A stretch of 50,166 nucleotides of DNA from Desmonostoc geniculatum HA4340-LM1 (GTDB lineage: Bacteria > Cyanobacteriota > Cyanobacteriia > Cyanobacteriales > Nostocaceae), in assembly GCA_019359545.1 (NCBI GenBank), contig JAHHHB010000047.1:1-50166 (forward strand). The letters are read 5' to 3'. Made by a program: the position numbers and the translations under genes. Positions 1 through 7,548 of the stretch are shown here, one piece after another. Below the pieces are notes generated by a model that saw only the letters and a program-made list of their open reading frames with translations, did not search any database and was not told where the DNA came from. Position 1 is the stretch's first letter; each line of letters opens with the position of its first letter.

Positions 1-1
1 A

Positions 2-48
2 TGGGCAGTACCAGACTCGAACTGATGACATCCTGCTTGTAAGGCAGT
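2..48 (-). tRNA. 3' fragment of tRNA-Val(UAC), putative att site
   Basis: Read on the minus strand, this has a 7-base anticodon loop CTTACAA (anticodon TAC), most of the anticodon stem, a T arm with loop TTCGAGT, and the acceptor 3' strand ACTGCCC plus A. Upstream (positions 49-90) there is no D arm and no matching GGGCAGT 5' acceptor strand, so only the 3' part is present. Site-specific integrases often use tRNA 3' halves and leave such a fragment at the far end of the element. The attachment role is inferred; the complete copy would lie outside this window. Confidence 0.6.
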
Positions 49-120
49 AGTCTAAAAGTCTAAGATGTATTGTCTGCATAGCTTTTAGAAAGTGTAAAAA
101 TTCACTGAGCTAATTTTGAG

Positions 121-1056
121 CTAAATTGCTTCAGATGCTTCCTCTGTAGCTGTCGTTTCTGCTTCCGCCTCGGTTTCACTCTTCAGTTGCTTGGTTCGCT
201 TCGCCATCAACTTTTGGGCAGCCACCTGAAATTCTCCGCGTGTGGGCTTTTTTATATCTGGCGGATAAGAATTAACAATTTTGGTTAAGTGGCGCTTGCC
301 CTTGGTGTTTTCCTGGGCGATGTCAGCTAAAATTTCTGCTTGTCGAGCAGCGTCCTTATTAACGAAGTCTAGATATTTCTCTAAGGTGGGCGTGACGCCC
401 TTCTTTAGAGGTTGAAACTCCGGTTTTGACGCCCCTCCTGAGTCTGTGCGAACAGACTTGGATTTGGGAGTAGCGATATGCCCGTTGGTTTGAGATCCCT
501 CTTGAGTTGTTTCGCCCAACAACATCGCTACTTCTTTTCGCCCTTGCTCAAATCGGAAGCGAATGATGAGTTGGGAAGCTGTTTCGCTATTTACCGCCCA
601 GCCATCATCACTCCAGTAAAAGGGAGTGCCCGAAGCTTGGAGACGCGATCGCAATTCCTGTTCCGTTTCGCCGGTGATGTTCGTAATGCGACTCCAGGGA
701 ATCACATCAAGCATCTCTTGAGTCTGAGTCGGGTTAATATCGAATTCCACCGATCTGGCTGCTGTTGCTGTTGCCATAGCTTTCTCTCTTACGAGTATTT
801 GTTCTGATTTTAATTCAGCAGCAAATACTAGGTTGTTATCGGCGTAAATTTTCAACCTAGAAGTGCCAAGAATGATCGCGGCTTGGTATAGCAGAGTGTT
901 GGCTTGAGTAATGGCGATGGTAGGGTCAGCGCCTTTGAGTAGGAGGCGATCGCCTCCTACTACAATTTCAAAGTCGGTCAGGACAAACGCCCTAAAACGT
1001 GCAAGCCTCGCTTGCTGTAGGCGTTCAGCATCTTGGGAGTTATATTCAGTAAGCAT
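121..1056 (-). CDS. hypothetical protein, 311 aa
   Basis: Not recognised. The protein is soluble and mostly charged, with no membrane segment or signal peptide. Residues around 100-180 (including GWAVNSETASQLIIRFRF) look like a compact alpha/beta domain. After about residue 190 it becomes lysine- and serine-rich, and the last 20 residues are almost all Glu, Ala and Thr. No Shine-Dalgarno sequence is visible before the ATG (the bases before it are C-rich). HIP1 sites inside the gene match its neighbours, so it does not look recently foreign. It stands alone, reading away from the genes to its right. Confidence 0.6.
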   Translation of the reverse strand: MLTEYNSQDAERLQQARLARFRAFVLTDFEIVVGGDRLLLKGADPTIAITQANTLLYQAAIILGTSRLKIYADNNLVFAAELKSEQILVREKAMATATAARSVEFDINPTQTQEMLDVIPWSRITNITGETEQELRSRLQASGTPFYWSDDGWAVNSETASQLIIRFRFEQGRKEVAMLLGETTQEGSQTNGHIATPKSKSVRTDSGGASKPEFQPLKKGVTPTLEKYLDFVNKDAARQAEILADIAQENTKGKRHLTKIVNSYPPDIKKPTRGEFQVAAQKLMAKRTKQLKSETEAEAETTATEEASEAI

Positions 1057-1232
1057 GGGGGTAGTGCGGTAAGGCAGTGCGCCCTTGCGGTTAAGAGACT
1101 TGAAGCAACTGCTGTCAACTGCCGTTTAGGTTTCCCCAGTAAAAATAGCCAGTTCGGACAAACTGGCTAAACACAATCTGATAATACTCGGAAGCATAGA
1201 ACTTCCTAGGAGTTAGTTTTCCCAGGAGGCGC

Positions 1233-1463
1233 ATGAAAATTTTCTGCACACCAGCAGATGCGATATTGAATCTCACCAGCGATGAGTGCCTCGTCGCTGA
1301 CATGTCCTGCTGCGAAGAATGGTCTGGAGCGGTACAAGCGATCGCCCTGCCGCACCAAATATCGTATTCAGATGCAAGGAAGGCGATCGTTGACAGGTAT
1401 CGAAGTCAGCGGGTTTTGTCGCTTTACGGCATTTGTCAAGCGATCATGGAGGAAATTTGCTAA
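1233..1463 (+). CDS. small hypothetical protein, 76 aa
   Basis: The reading frame starts three bases after a strong AGGAGG at 1224-1229 and contains HIP1 sites. It is rich in Ala and Cys (residues 4-30 hold four Cys) and matches no family I know. Its stop codon lies two bases before a copy of the dispersed palindrome, as at other gene ends in this window; that favours this frame over the overlapping one at 1282-1491, whose last residues come from the palindrome itself. The gene is supported by context rather than by homology. Confidence 0.4.
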   Translation: MKIFCTPADAILNLTSDECLVADMSCCEEWSGAVQAIALPHQISYSDARKAIVDRYRSQRVLSLYGICQAIMEEIC

Positions 1464-1465
1464 TT

Positions 1466-1492
1466 TCTATCTGGCGGATTCCGCCAGATAGA
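1466..1492. repeat. dispersed palindrome, copy 1
   Basis: Perfect 12-bp arms TCTATCTGGCGG and CCGCCAGATAGA around loop ATT. One of six copies (others start at 12239, 19858, 26555, 36263 and 49678). It lies two bases after the stop of the preceding small gene. Confidence 0.85.
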
Positions 1493-1596
1493 TAGGATAG
1501 TTCAGATGGGTTCATTTTGTTCCCTGTCCTCCTCCGCCTGCGTCGTCCGGTTGCGACGATGCTAAGACGGCATCATTCAGTTTTCAAGGTTCTGTT

Positions 1597-1635
1597 AAAC
1601 CATCGGAGCTGATTAGCTCCGATGGTTTGTTTTAT
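1597..1635 (+). terminator. rho-independent terminator
   Basis: A 14-bp perfect stem AAACCATCGGAGCT / AGCTCCGATGGTTT with a GATT loop, followed by GTTTTA. No coding region lies within 130 bases upstream on this strand, so it may end the 1233-1463 transcript or an unseen small RNA. Confidence 0.7.
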
Positions 1636-1750
1636 CCGAGGCGAGGAAACGGCGTCTGAAGTCATCCTGTAGGGCAGTTGTGCCGTATTTGGCTACTGAT
1701 ATCAGGGCAGCAGTACGCTGTTTTCAGTCCTCTGGCTTGGGTGGGTTGCG

Positions 1751-1782
1751 AATTCGTAATTCGTAATTCGTAATTCGTAATT
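1751..1782. repeat. tandem heptamer AATTCGT
   Basis: Four perfect head-to-tail copies of AATTCGT plus a partial AATT, flanked by GCG on both sides and followed by HIP1 sites. Short tandem heptamers of this kind are typical of heterocyst-forming cyanobacterial genomes and point to the host lineage. Confidence 0.9.
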
Positions 1783-1867
1783 GCGATCGCGTGCGAGTCG
1801 CGATCGCTTGTTTTCATAATACCATTTGTTTCCCAGAAGGGATACGATTAATTTATTCAAACAACAA

Positions 1868-1900
1868 ACCCGCCTTACCTAATCGGTGGAGGCGGGTCTT
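1868..1900 (-). terminator. terminator of the RHH gene
   Basis: Stem ACCCGCC / GGCGGGT around a 16-base loop. Read on the minus strand it is followed by the T-rich TTTGTTGTTT, and it lies 45 bases beyond the stop of the 1946-2239 gene. Confidence 0.6.
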
Positions 1901-1945
1901 CTTTTGCAACCAAAATTATTCTTTGTATTTTTTGCCTCAATACTT

Positions 1946-2239
1946 TTATTTCTGCATTGAGGCTGTCAATTCCCCCTGGCGGAATTCCTTGATACTTTCT
2001 AACTGCTGCTTCATTTGAGCGACTTCTCGTTCCAGCTTATTGATGCGATCGCCCGTTTCTTCATCATCTAGAGAAATTTCGCCTTTTACAAACTTCTCCG
2101 CCAGCTTGAGCAGTGCTTCGCTCATATTTAATCCTACAGATTCAGCCTTGGCTTTGAATTGGGTTTGAAACTCATCCGACGTTCGCGCTCCTAGCCGAAC
2201 ATCTTTTCCATTGTCTTGCGTGCTTTTTGCCTTCACCAT
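1946..2239 (-). CDS. RHH-type DNA-binding protein with C-terminal coiled coil, 97 aa
   Basis: From the internal ATG (MVKAKST), residues 14-50 fit a ribbon-helix-helix fold: a short strand (VRLGARTSDEF), a helix, then NMSEALLKLAEKFV. Residues 60-90 (DRINKLEREVAQMKQQLESI) form a coiled coil. The frame extends upstream to 2341, but that part would run through the operator-promoter region and lacks a ribosome site, so the shorter start is preferred. It is divergent from the 2435-4168 operon and separated from it by inverted repeats that overlap that operon's promoter. Autorepression and repression of the neighbour are inferred. The layout matches the RHH gene at 29772. Confidence 0.75.
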   Translation of the reverse strand: MVKAKSTQDNGKDVRLGARTSDEFQTQFKAKAESVGLNMSEALLKLAEKFVKGEISLDDEETGDRINKLEREVAQMKQQLESIKEFRQGELTASMQK

Positions 2240-2273
2240 ACGAGAACTCTTGAGCTTGTAAATCAAGCATAGC

Positions 2274-2342
2274 ACCCGTTTCCCAATTTTTGATATTTTG
2301 TATCCCAGCTGGTTGACAAAAGGGAGACAAACGGGATACATT
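2274..2342. promoter_or_regulatory. operator-promoter of the Rad52-like operon
   Basis: On the plus strand, TTGACA at 2313-2318 and TACATT at 2337-2342 are 18 bases apart, a plausible sigma-70 promoter. The spacer contains GGGAGACAAACGGGATAC. Its parts recur inverted upstream as CCCGTTTCCC (2275-2284) and TATCCC (2301-2306). A repressor bound here would block the -10/-35 region; the divergent RHH protein is the likely candidate (inference). Confidence 0.5.
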
Positions 2343-2354
2343 AAATACAGACAC

Positions 2355-2402
2355 CAAAAAAGCGATCGCCCCTCCGACCAAGAAGTAAGCGATCGCCTTT
2401 TG
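2355..2402 (+). terminator. hairpin of two HIP1 sites with T tail, leader of 2435
   Basis: Two GCGATCGC octamers, preceded by AAAAA and followed by CTTTT, can pair into a stem with one mismatch. It lies between the predicted promoter and the ATG of the next gene, so it could attenuate the operon; it may also be chance, since HIP1 is frequent and self-complementary. Confidence 0.25.
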
Positions 2403-2434
2403 GAACCCTTAGATAAACATCAGGTACAAAAATT

Positions 2435-2785
2435 ATGACACACCCAAATTACACGCACGACCTCCTGAAAAATTTTTCAAGAAGTGAATTGCATGAGATA
2501 TGCGATCGCCTATCCATCCCTCGCCGTCGCAGCAAGACAGACTGCATCGCTGATATTCTGGCAAATCAGCCACAGCTTCAAGCAGCAGCGGATTTACAAA
2601 TTCAGGAAACCTCGGAAGAACTCGTTGATGACTACCTCTTCCACGATGAACAGCCCGCCAACCTTCCCAAAGTTGGCGAGACTCATTTTATTGGTGATAT
2701 CTTGCACTATTTGGGCGAGGCAATGAATTGTGTTAATGAATGTATTGAAGTGAGGGCAAATAATGGTAATAACTCCAGAAATTAG
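2435..2785 (+). CDS. SAP-like domain protein, 116 aa
   Basis: Residues 8-45 (LLKNFSRSELHEICDRLSI then SKTDCIADIL) resemble the SAP helix-turn-helix DNA-binding motif. The remainder is acidic and unrecognised. It is the first gene of a three-gene plus-strand run; the next gene starts inside its 3' end (2763), so the two are probably translationally coupled. A DNA-binding helper for the annealing protein that follows is a reasonable guess, not shown. Confidence 0.7.
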   Translation: MTHPNYTHDLLKNFSRSELHEICDRLSIPRRRSKTDCIADILANQPQLQAAADLQIQETSEELVDDYLFHDEQPANLPKVGETHFIGDILHYLGEAMNCVNECIEVRANNGNNSRN

Positions 2786-3530
2786 AGACGAATTGCGTCA
2801 GATTCAATCCGAACTTAAGAAACTATTTCCTGCCAACTTACACGAAGTACGCGAACTTCCTGGAAGCAGCAAAAAGTGGGTATTTCTCCGCTGGCAAACC
2901 ATCAGAGAGCGCCTAGACGAAGTTGCTCCAGATTGGATGAGCGATTATTCCGAAATCCAGTACATGGGCAATGATGCTATTTGTCGCTGTGGGATTACTA
3001 TTTTAGGAGTCCGGAAAGAGGCGATCGCATCTGTCCCCATCTCAATGCAAAGCAAGGCAGGCAACGAGATGACCCGTGGCAGTGCAGCTGATAGGCTAGC
3101 TGCCGAGGGGTTGAAGAATGCAGCAGAATGCTGGGGTGTGGGGCGCTATCTAGATGATCAGCCGTCTGTGATTCGCTACCTGTGGGAGCATAAACACCAA
3201 CTATCTGACCAGATGGAAGGGGAAGTACGGCGACTATGTGAACAATACAAAACTCATGCAATGACTCATGTGAGCAAACCTAAGGAAGTACCAAATAAGC
3301 CGTCGCCCACCCAAACCACAGCAATTGCACCTCTATCTCCTCCCACTCTGGATCGCAGTCTACTGAATGCTGAAATTGAATCGCTATTGAAGCGCAAAGG
3401 TATTTCGCTTGACCAAGCTAAAGGAATATTGTTCGAGTTGTTTAAACTGCGAAGCAGGCAACAATTGAGTGATAAGCAACTGCAAGAGTTTTTGGAGTAT
3501 TTGAAGTCTAGTCCAGTTGCTGTGAATTAA
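2763..3530 (+). CDS. Rad52-like single-strand annealing protein, 255 aa
   Basis: Residues 1-145 match cyanobacterial proteins of the Rad52/Rad22 type: LFPANLHEVRELPGSSKKWVF, then IRERLDEVAPDWMSDYSEI, a CRCGITILGV strand, and the helix ERGSAADRLAAEGLKNAAEC-like region ending in GVGRYLDD. Family members coat single-stranded DNA and anneal complementary strands in phage recombination. The C-terminal 100 residues are variable, with a Pro/Thr-rich linker and a final helical domain. The start has GAGG upstream and overlaps the preceding gene by 23 bases. The element also encodes a RecT-like protein (27555-28469), so two annealing proteins coexist. Confidence 0.8.
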   Translation: MVITPEIRDELRQIQSELKKLFPANLHEVRELPGSSKKWVFLRWQTIRERLDEVAPDWMSDYSEIQYMGNDAICRCGITILGVRKEAIASVPISMQSKAGNEMTRGSAADRLAAEGLKNAAECWGVGRYLDDQPSVIRYLWEHKHQLSDQMEGEVRRLCEQYKTHAMTHVSKPKEVPNKPSPTQTTAIAPLSPPTLDRSLLNAEIESLLKRKGISLDQAKGILFELFKLRSRQQLSDKQLQEFLEYLKSSPVAVN

Positions 3531-3574
3531 AGTTTTTGAGTTCAAAATTTAACTAGTCTAGGAGTAATAAAATA

Positions 3575-4168
3575 GTGAAAATTTTATTTGTAGATATCGA
3601 CGGCACATTGACAGAAACAGTCAGTGGTCATACTTTCAAGCAGCATTCCCAAGATGTGAAGGTGATGGAGGGTGCAGATAAAGCAGTAGCGCATTTCCAT
3701 CGGCAAGGATGGACGGTGATTGGGATATCAAATCAAGGTGGCTGTAGTGCAATTGATCCAGAAACAGGTAAGCCACGTAAATCGATAGAGGATGCGATCG
3801 CCGAAATGCAATTCACAATGAAACTGCTACCAGAAATAATCTCAATATATTTTTGCCCTGATTTTGAGGGGTGCGAGTGCTGGAGAGTGTTACAGTTGAG
3901 TGCAAGTGAAATAGGGAAAGAAAAGCCCCAATTCATCGGGACTTATCGAAAGCCAAGCCCAGGAATGATTCTTCACAATTTGGAAAGCATTGAAGTTGAA
4001 GAGTGTTGGATGGTGGGCGACAGACCTGAAGATGAGCAATGTGCTGTCAATGCTGGTGCTGGCATTAATTTTTGTCCTGCTAATGTATGGCGCGACAGAT
4101 TTCGTTCTGGGATGTTTGAGCATCAAGTCACGCCAGACAGCGGACTTCTTCCAAATTTAGAAAAATGA
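3575..4168 (+). CDS. HAD-family phosphatase, 197 aa
   Basis: HAD motifs are all visible: motif I DIDGT (residues 7-11), motif II in GISNQGG, motif III lysine in RKPSPGM, and motif IV GDRPEDEQCA. It most resembles the polynucleotide 3'-phosphatase/HisB-type (HAD-IIIA) group without a large cap. The start is GTG with AGGAG ten bases upstream. In third place after an annealing protein it may act in DNA end or nucleotide repair (inference). Cys-rich stretch CPDFEGCECW (residues 92-101) sits where some HAD-IIIA members bind zinc. Confidence 0.8.
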   Translation: MKILFVDIDGTLTETVSGHTFKQHSQDVKVMEGADKAVAHFHRQGWTVIGISNQGGCSAIDPETGKPRKSIEDAIAEMQFTMKLLPEIISIYFCPDFEGCECWRVLQLSASEIGKEKPQFIGTYRKPSPGMILHNLESIEVEECWMVGDRPEDEQCAVNAGAGINFCPANVWRDRFRSGMFEHQVTPDSGLLPNLEK

Positions 4169-4291
4169 AAGCGATCAATATCGCATTTGAAAAAGCGAAG
4201 CTAGAGTACAAAAAGTAGTGTTTAGTTGCTCTCGTCGAGTTGGGATTGAATGCCGGCGATCGCTGCACTGGGTTTTAATGTTTGCCCAGCA

Positions 4292-4633
4292 TCAATTGCC
4301 AATTGAGCATTTAAGGTTTGTATATTCGGTATATTCTTGTTGAGTCCAGGGTCTAGAAAGACCCTGGAACTTGTCGCAGAGGTTTGGGCGATCGTAGGTT
4401 GGGGACGGATAAAAGTATCTGGCATTATCAATTAATTCTTCGTAGCTGAATTGACACTCCAAGTTTAATTCACGCCTCTCTGGAGGGAGTTCAAGGCAGG
4501 CGGAAATTGCTAAGTCCACATCCTCTTGTTGCTCTTGCGTTAGTCGTGGAATTGTATCGTGTTCTGGTTTTCTTTGGGCGATTAGAATTTGTCCAGTGAT
4601 TGAGATGGCGAGTATGAAATTTAATATTGTCAT
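4292..4633 (-). CDS. hypothetical protein with N-terminal signal/anchor, 113 aa
   Basis: Residues 1-19 are hydrophobic (MTILNFILAISITGQILIA), a signal peptide or membrane anchor, followed by a hydrophilic Glu-, Tyr- and Pro-rich region with four Cys. Not recognised. It starts within the stop of the gene upstream (ATGA-type overlap) and is the last clear gene of the minus-strand operon that begins at 9257. Another frame, 4222-4431 (MIMPDTFIRPQPTIAQ...), overlaps its 3' end and also looks protein-like; it could be an overlapping gene, or a continuation if one base is wrong, but I cannot decide. Confidence 0.55.
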   Translation of the reverse strand: MTILNFILAISITGQILIAQRKPEHDTIPRLTQEQQEDVDLAISACLELPPERRELNLECQFSYEELIDNARYFYPSPTYDRPNLCDKFQGLSRPWTQQEYTEYTNLKCSIGN

Positions 4634-4815
4634 GTTTCTAGGGAATCAAGAATTGCATTGAAGTTGTAAATCGAGTTTTCTGTTTGGTCGTTTGATGATT
4701 GATTATTAGAATCTCCAGAAGCAGCAGCTTGTAAATCTCCTGTAAATTCTTCTGGTTCTAGTTCTGTTTCTGAATTAAGCTCTATGGGTAATGCGTTGCG
4801 TTCGCCACTGTGCAT
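4630..4815 (-). CDS. small acidic hypothetical protein, 61 aa
   Basis: Very acidic and Asn/Ser/Glu-rich, without hydrophobic segments and probably disordered. It overlaps the genes on both sides by a few bases (upstream small membrane protein, downstream anchored protein), as expected in a compact operon. No family recognised. Confidence 0.5.
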   Translation of the reverse strand: MHSGERNALPIELNSETELEPEEFTGDLQAAASGDSNNQSSNDQTENSIYNFNAILDSLET

Positions 4816-4900
4816 TAAGAGAGAAGGTTAAAAATACGACAATTAAAACAACAATGGCTACACATAAATCAAATAAATTTTTTCGCTGATTTTCATCCAT
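4775..4900 (-). CDS. small single-span membrane protein, 41 aa
   Basis: The protein is a short charged N-terminus (MDENQRKN), one transmembrane helix (VAIVVLIVVFLTFSL, about residues 14-28) and a short basic tail. Its end overlaps the start of the next gene by 41 bases. No clear ribosome site precedes the ATG. It lies among genes for other membrane proteins in the operon, which makes a real product plausible. Confidence 0.45.
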   Translation of the reverse strand: MDENQRKNLFDLCVAIVVLIVVFLTFSLNAQWRTQRITHRA

Positions 4901-4947
4901 TGAAAATTTAGCACGTCGAGCATGATTGCTTTTATAATTGCTTTCCA

Positions 4948-5316
4948 TCAATTAATTCCAATGTTGAGCAACTCGAAACCGAGCCTCAGCCTAGAGATAA
5001 ATTCTTCAGTATTTCGGTTCTTCCACACCGGATTATTCTTGTCTTTAATCCAGTTTTGGCGACTGTGGCACACTCTCTTGTGGCACTTGTCGCACACCGC
5101 AAAAATAGAAAATCCAGCGACATCATTACCATAAAGTGCGTGGTGAATTTCTTTGCTTTTGGCACTGAGGCAATAGCAACAGAATCCGCTTGTTTGGCGA
5201 TGGGTAATGGCGCATACTCTCTTATAATTCTTGCCATACCTTGCATCCCAATTTAGCTGAGATTTTCCCGAATTAGATTTACGCCGTAGTCGTTTAGGTG
5301 GTGTCCGGTCAGGCAT
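4948..5316 (-). CDS. HNH-like / zinc-binding small protein, 122 aa
   Basis: Basic N-terminus (PPKRLRRKSN), then a metal-binding pattern: CCYC near residue 46-49, IHHALYG (about 57-63) and CDKCHKRVCH (about 75-84). This is the spacing of a small HNH/treble-clef nuclease: paired Cys, the HH pair as the catalytic His, and a second CxxC. A full HNH signature (Asn/His at the end of the second helix) is less clear, so it could be a zinc-ribbon binding protein. It lies between the ATPase and small membrane genes in the minus-strand operon. Confidence 0.6.
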   Translation of the reverse strand: MPDRTPPKRLRRKSNSGKSQLNWDARYGKNYKRVCAITHRQTSGFCCYCLSAKSKEIHHALYGNDVAGFSIFAVCDKCHKRVCHSRQNWIKDKNNPVWKNRNTEEFISRLRLGFELLNIGIN

Positions 5317-5405
5317 CGAAATTGATGTTTGATTTCTTGGTTTGTTGGTGCATGGTCAAGTACAGCCGCCCAATTTTGCATTATTTTGATCGGGTCGGTG
5401 TGCAG

Positions 5406-6872
5406 TCAATCAAGTTTGAATTTGTAAATTAAGCCTTTGTGATTGGCTTTTTTTATGGTTTGTGCGATCGCCGTGAGTAATTGCGGGAGGCGATCGCCCT
5501 CACCCATCTCCTTGATAATGAAATCCTCAAGGGTTGAGTGCTTGGTGCGTTCAAGATTATCAACTAAGGTTTGCTCAATTGGCTTTAACTGAGTAGCCGT
5601 AACGGTTCGACTTCGCTCACCGCTTGCACTTCGTAATGATTGGCGTTGCTCTGTTGTGAGTGCATCCCCGGTGGGTTTATTGTTGTCACGGTCAATTTCT
5701 GAGTAATTTGTGAGTTTTGGCATTGCACCCCACCGGGAGTTACCGCCGAAAAATACAGCGCGTCCCACAGGAGAAGCTTTGATAAGTTCGTTCAACCTAT
5801 CTAAATCAATCATTTCGAGGATGGGCGATCGCTTCCACTGCTTGAGTACGTTAGTGTTTGCCGCACTAATGAGCGTAACAGCAACAATTTGGCTAGTTGT
5901 AGAAAGGTCTATTCCCAGCGGGCCAACAAACGGGGATTGAGCCAGCAGCCAAACCTTTTCTTTAGCTGCACCACCAAGGGATGAGATGTGTAGAATCAGC
6001 GAACCGATGCGATTGTCTTTACACTTTTTAGCAGCATCACCAGCGATCGATCCTTCGTCAATTACCAGTAGCGGTTCTTCTTGCTCTGCTGCCCATTCAA
6101 TATAGTCGTCTAGTACTTTATTGAACCAGTCACAAATCTCAAGAGGAGGCTTGTTTTTGCAAGACTTTCTTTCTACGACATCAACCACACCCTCTGTATA
6201 GCCATATTCCCCAGGTTCATTTTTGGGGTCAATGTAGAAAATTTTGCGGTTAGGGTTCTCTGCTTTGATTCGTCGCAAGGCATTAGCAACCAACATTCCC
6301 TTCCCGCTGCCACCAATCCCAAAGATGATGCAGTTTTGAACTGGCGTTGTGAGTTCCTTGACTATATCTATAGTATGGTCAAGAACATGAACCGATGATT
6401 GGGTAGTAACTTGAGTCTGAGGTAAAAACGAAGCGGCTTTTTGACTTGATATTGGTTGCAACATTTGAGGAGCAGATGACTCCAAAAATTCATAAGCCGC
6501 ATCGCTCAAGTCAAACCCATTTTCAATTGCAAACTCCAGTTCAGAAAGTAAAACCTCGTCTCCCTGCTGCGATCGCACCTGCCTTGCATAAGCTTTAAAA
6601 TCTTCATCCTCCAGAACGTGGGCCACACAGTTGTAATCCCTGATAGCTATCTGGTTGCGTCCAGTACGTTTAATTTTTTCAGCACTATTGACGACAATCC
6701 AGCAAGCAACAACGAAACCAGCGATTGGATTAAGGGCAGCAGCGGCAACTCCTGCTAATACCAACCCACCAATTACTTGAAATTGCAATCCATGTTCGGT
6801 AGTCTTTTTGAAAGCTATTTTAGTCCAGTCCTCTGGCTCTCTATCACCTCCTAGTGCATCAAATCTTGACAT
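5406..6872 (-). CDS. FtsK/HerA-like P-loop ATPase, 488 aa
   Basis: Two adjacent hydrophobic segments (about residues 33-63) suggest membrane anchoring. The Walker A motif GIGGSGKG is at about 185-192, followed by the strand FYIDPKNEPG, typical of FtsK/HerA/VirD4 pumps (DPK motif). The Walker B motif LLVIDE is at about 268-273, and WLLAQSPF resembles the sensor strand (TQxP in FtsK). Related enzymes pump DNA in division, conjugation or packaging. A longer frame reaches 6929, but AGGT lies seven bases before this ATG and the upstream gene ends five bases before it, so this start is preferred. It is the largest gene of an operon of membrane proteins; a DNA-transfer or partition machine is possible but unproven. 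No relaxase was seen. Confidence 0.75.
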   Translation of the reverse strand: MSRFDALGGDREPEDWTKIAFKKTTEHGLQFQVIGGLVLAGVAAAALNPIAGFVVACWIVVNSAEKIKRTGRNQIAIRDYNCVAHVLEDEDFKAYARQVRSQQGDEVLLSELEFAIENGFDLSDAAYEFLESSAPQMLQPISSQKAASFLPQTQVTTQSSVHVLDHTIDIVKELTTPVQNCIIFGIGGSGKGMLVANALRRIKAENPNRKIFYIDPKNEPGEYGYTEGVVDVVERKSCKNKPPLEICDWFNKVLDDYIEWAAEQEEPLLVIDEGSIAGDAAKKCKDNRIGSLILHISSLGGAAKEKVWLLAQSPFVGPLGIDLSTTSQIVAVTLISAANTNVLKQWKRSPILEMIDLDRLNELIKASPVGRAVFFGGNSRWGAMPKLTNYSEIDRDNNKPTGDALTTEQRQSLRSASGERSRTVTATQLKPIEQTLVDNLERTKHSTLEDFIIKEMGEGDRLPQLLTAIAQTIKKANHKGLIYKFKLD

Positions 6873-6876
6873 ATTA

Positions 6877-7548
6877 TTACCTGGGTTGAGTTCTAGATTT
6901 GTACGCTTCGCTTTCGCGGAAGACTTCAATAATTCGGTAGAAAATTATCCCTGCAAACACCAATCCCTCGACCGCAAATAGAGTTAAGAGAATCATTGCC
7001 AGGTTTCCAGCATCAAACCTGTTCCACTCAAGAAGGACAACGGCAGTCAGCATTTCCATAAATCCACCATTAAACAATGGGAAGGAATTGAGGTTAACAA
7101 AAAATTCAACCACGTAAGCGAAAACACACGCTAGCGACAAGTAATTTAGTGTAGCTAGTGGCAGGGAATTGTATCTGCGTTTAGCAAAAGCTAAGGTGCG
7201 ATCGTCCTTGTCTGATTCGTCGTAGGTTCTCTTGCTATTAGCCTTTTGAATTAAAAAGTCTAACGCTCTATCCGATTGCGTAATTAGCAAATAAGTAATT
7301 TGAAGCCCTTGAATGAACGCCCAAAAAGCAGCGCCTACAAACCAAGATAGGGACAACTGGATACGGAACCAAAGTATTTGCATAATTTTGGTAGATCCAG
7401 TGTCGTTTATCCGAAAAAGCCTTTTCACTACTGCTTGATAAGGCAAAGTATTCTGCCACGCGCTCCAAATCAAAACTAGGCACGTAACAATAAGAATTGC
7501 CCAAAAAACGTAGTAAAGAAGTGGCTGTCTACGGCTTCTATTTCTCAC
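6877..7548 (-). CDS. multi-pass membrane protein, 223 aa
   Basis: Four or five transmembrane helices are visible: residues 10-30, about 63-90, about 130-150, about 165-200. A basic stretch (KANSKRTYDESDKDDR) forms a loop between the second and third. Not recognised. It ends five bases before the ATPase gene and its ATG overlaps the stop of the upstream gene, so it is probably co-translated with both and may be the membrane partner of the ATPase. Confidence 0.7.
   Translation of the reverse strand: MRNRSRRQPLLYYVFWAILIVTCLVLIWSAWQNTLPYQAVVKRLFRINDTGSTKIMQILWFRIQLSLSWFVGAAFWAFIQGLQITYLLITQSDRALDFLIQKANSKRTYDESDKDDRTLAFAKRRYNSLPLATLNYLSLACVFAYVVEFFVNLNSFPLFNGGFMEMLTAVVLLEWNRFDAGNLAMILLTLFAVEGLVFAGIIFYRIIEVFRESEAYKSRTQPR

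Larger units (their letters stand above)
1500..1945. other. intergenic region without a convincing gene
   Basis: About 450 bases with no supported coding region. It contains a hairpin (CGTCG/CGACG near 1530-1550), a rho-independent terminator (1597-1635), the AATTCGT tandem repeat (1751-1782), several HIP1 sites and a minus-strand terminator (1868-1900). On the minus strand near 1665-1695, a stretch beginning ACTGCCCTACAGGATG faintly resembles the tRNA-Val fragment at 2-48, but too weakly to call. A small RNA could be hidden here; the sequence does not show one clearly. Confidence 0.6.

Noticed and set aside
1660..1700. Degenerate second tRNA-Val-like fragment (ACTGCCCTACAGGATG on the minus strand)
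   Set aside because: The match to the 2-48 fragment is short, needs gaps and has no T arm or acceptor end.
1751..1782. Tandem AATTCGT as iterons of a replication origin
   Set aside because: Only four perfect 7-mers with no initiator gene or A/T-rich region next to them; the unit is a common cyanobacterial heptamer repeat.
1791..2018. Plus-strand frame of 75 codons
   Set aside because: Overlaps the terminator and the 3' end of the RHH gene, has an atypical Phe/Tyr/Cys-rich composition and no ribosome site.
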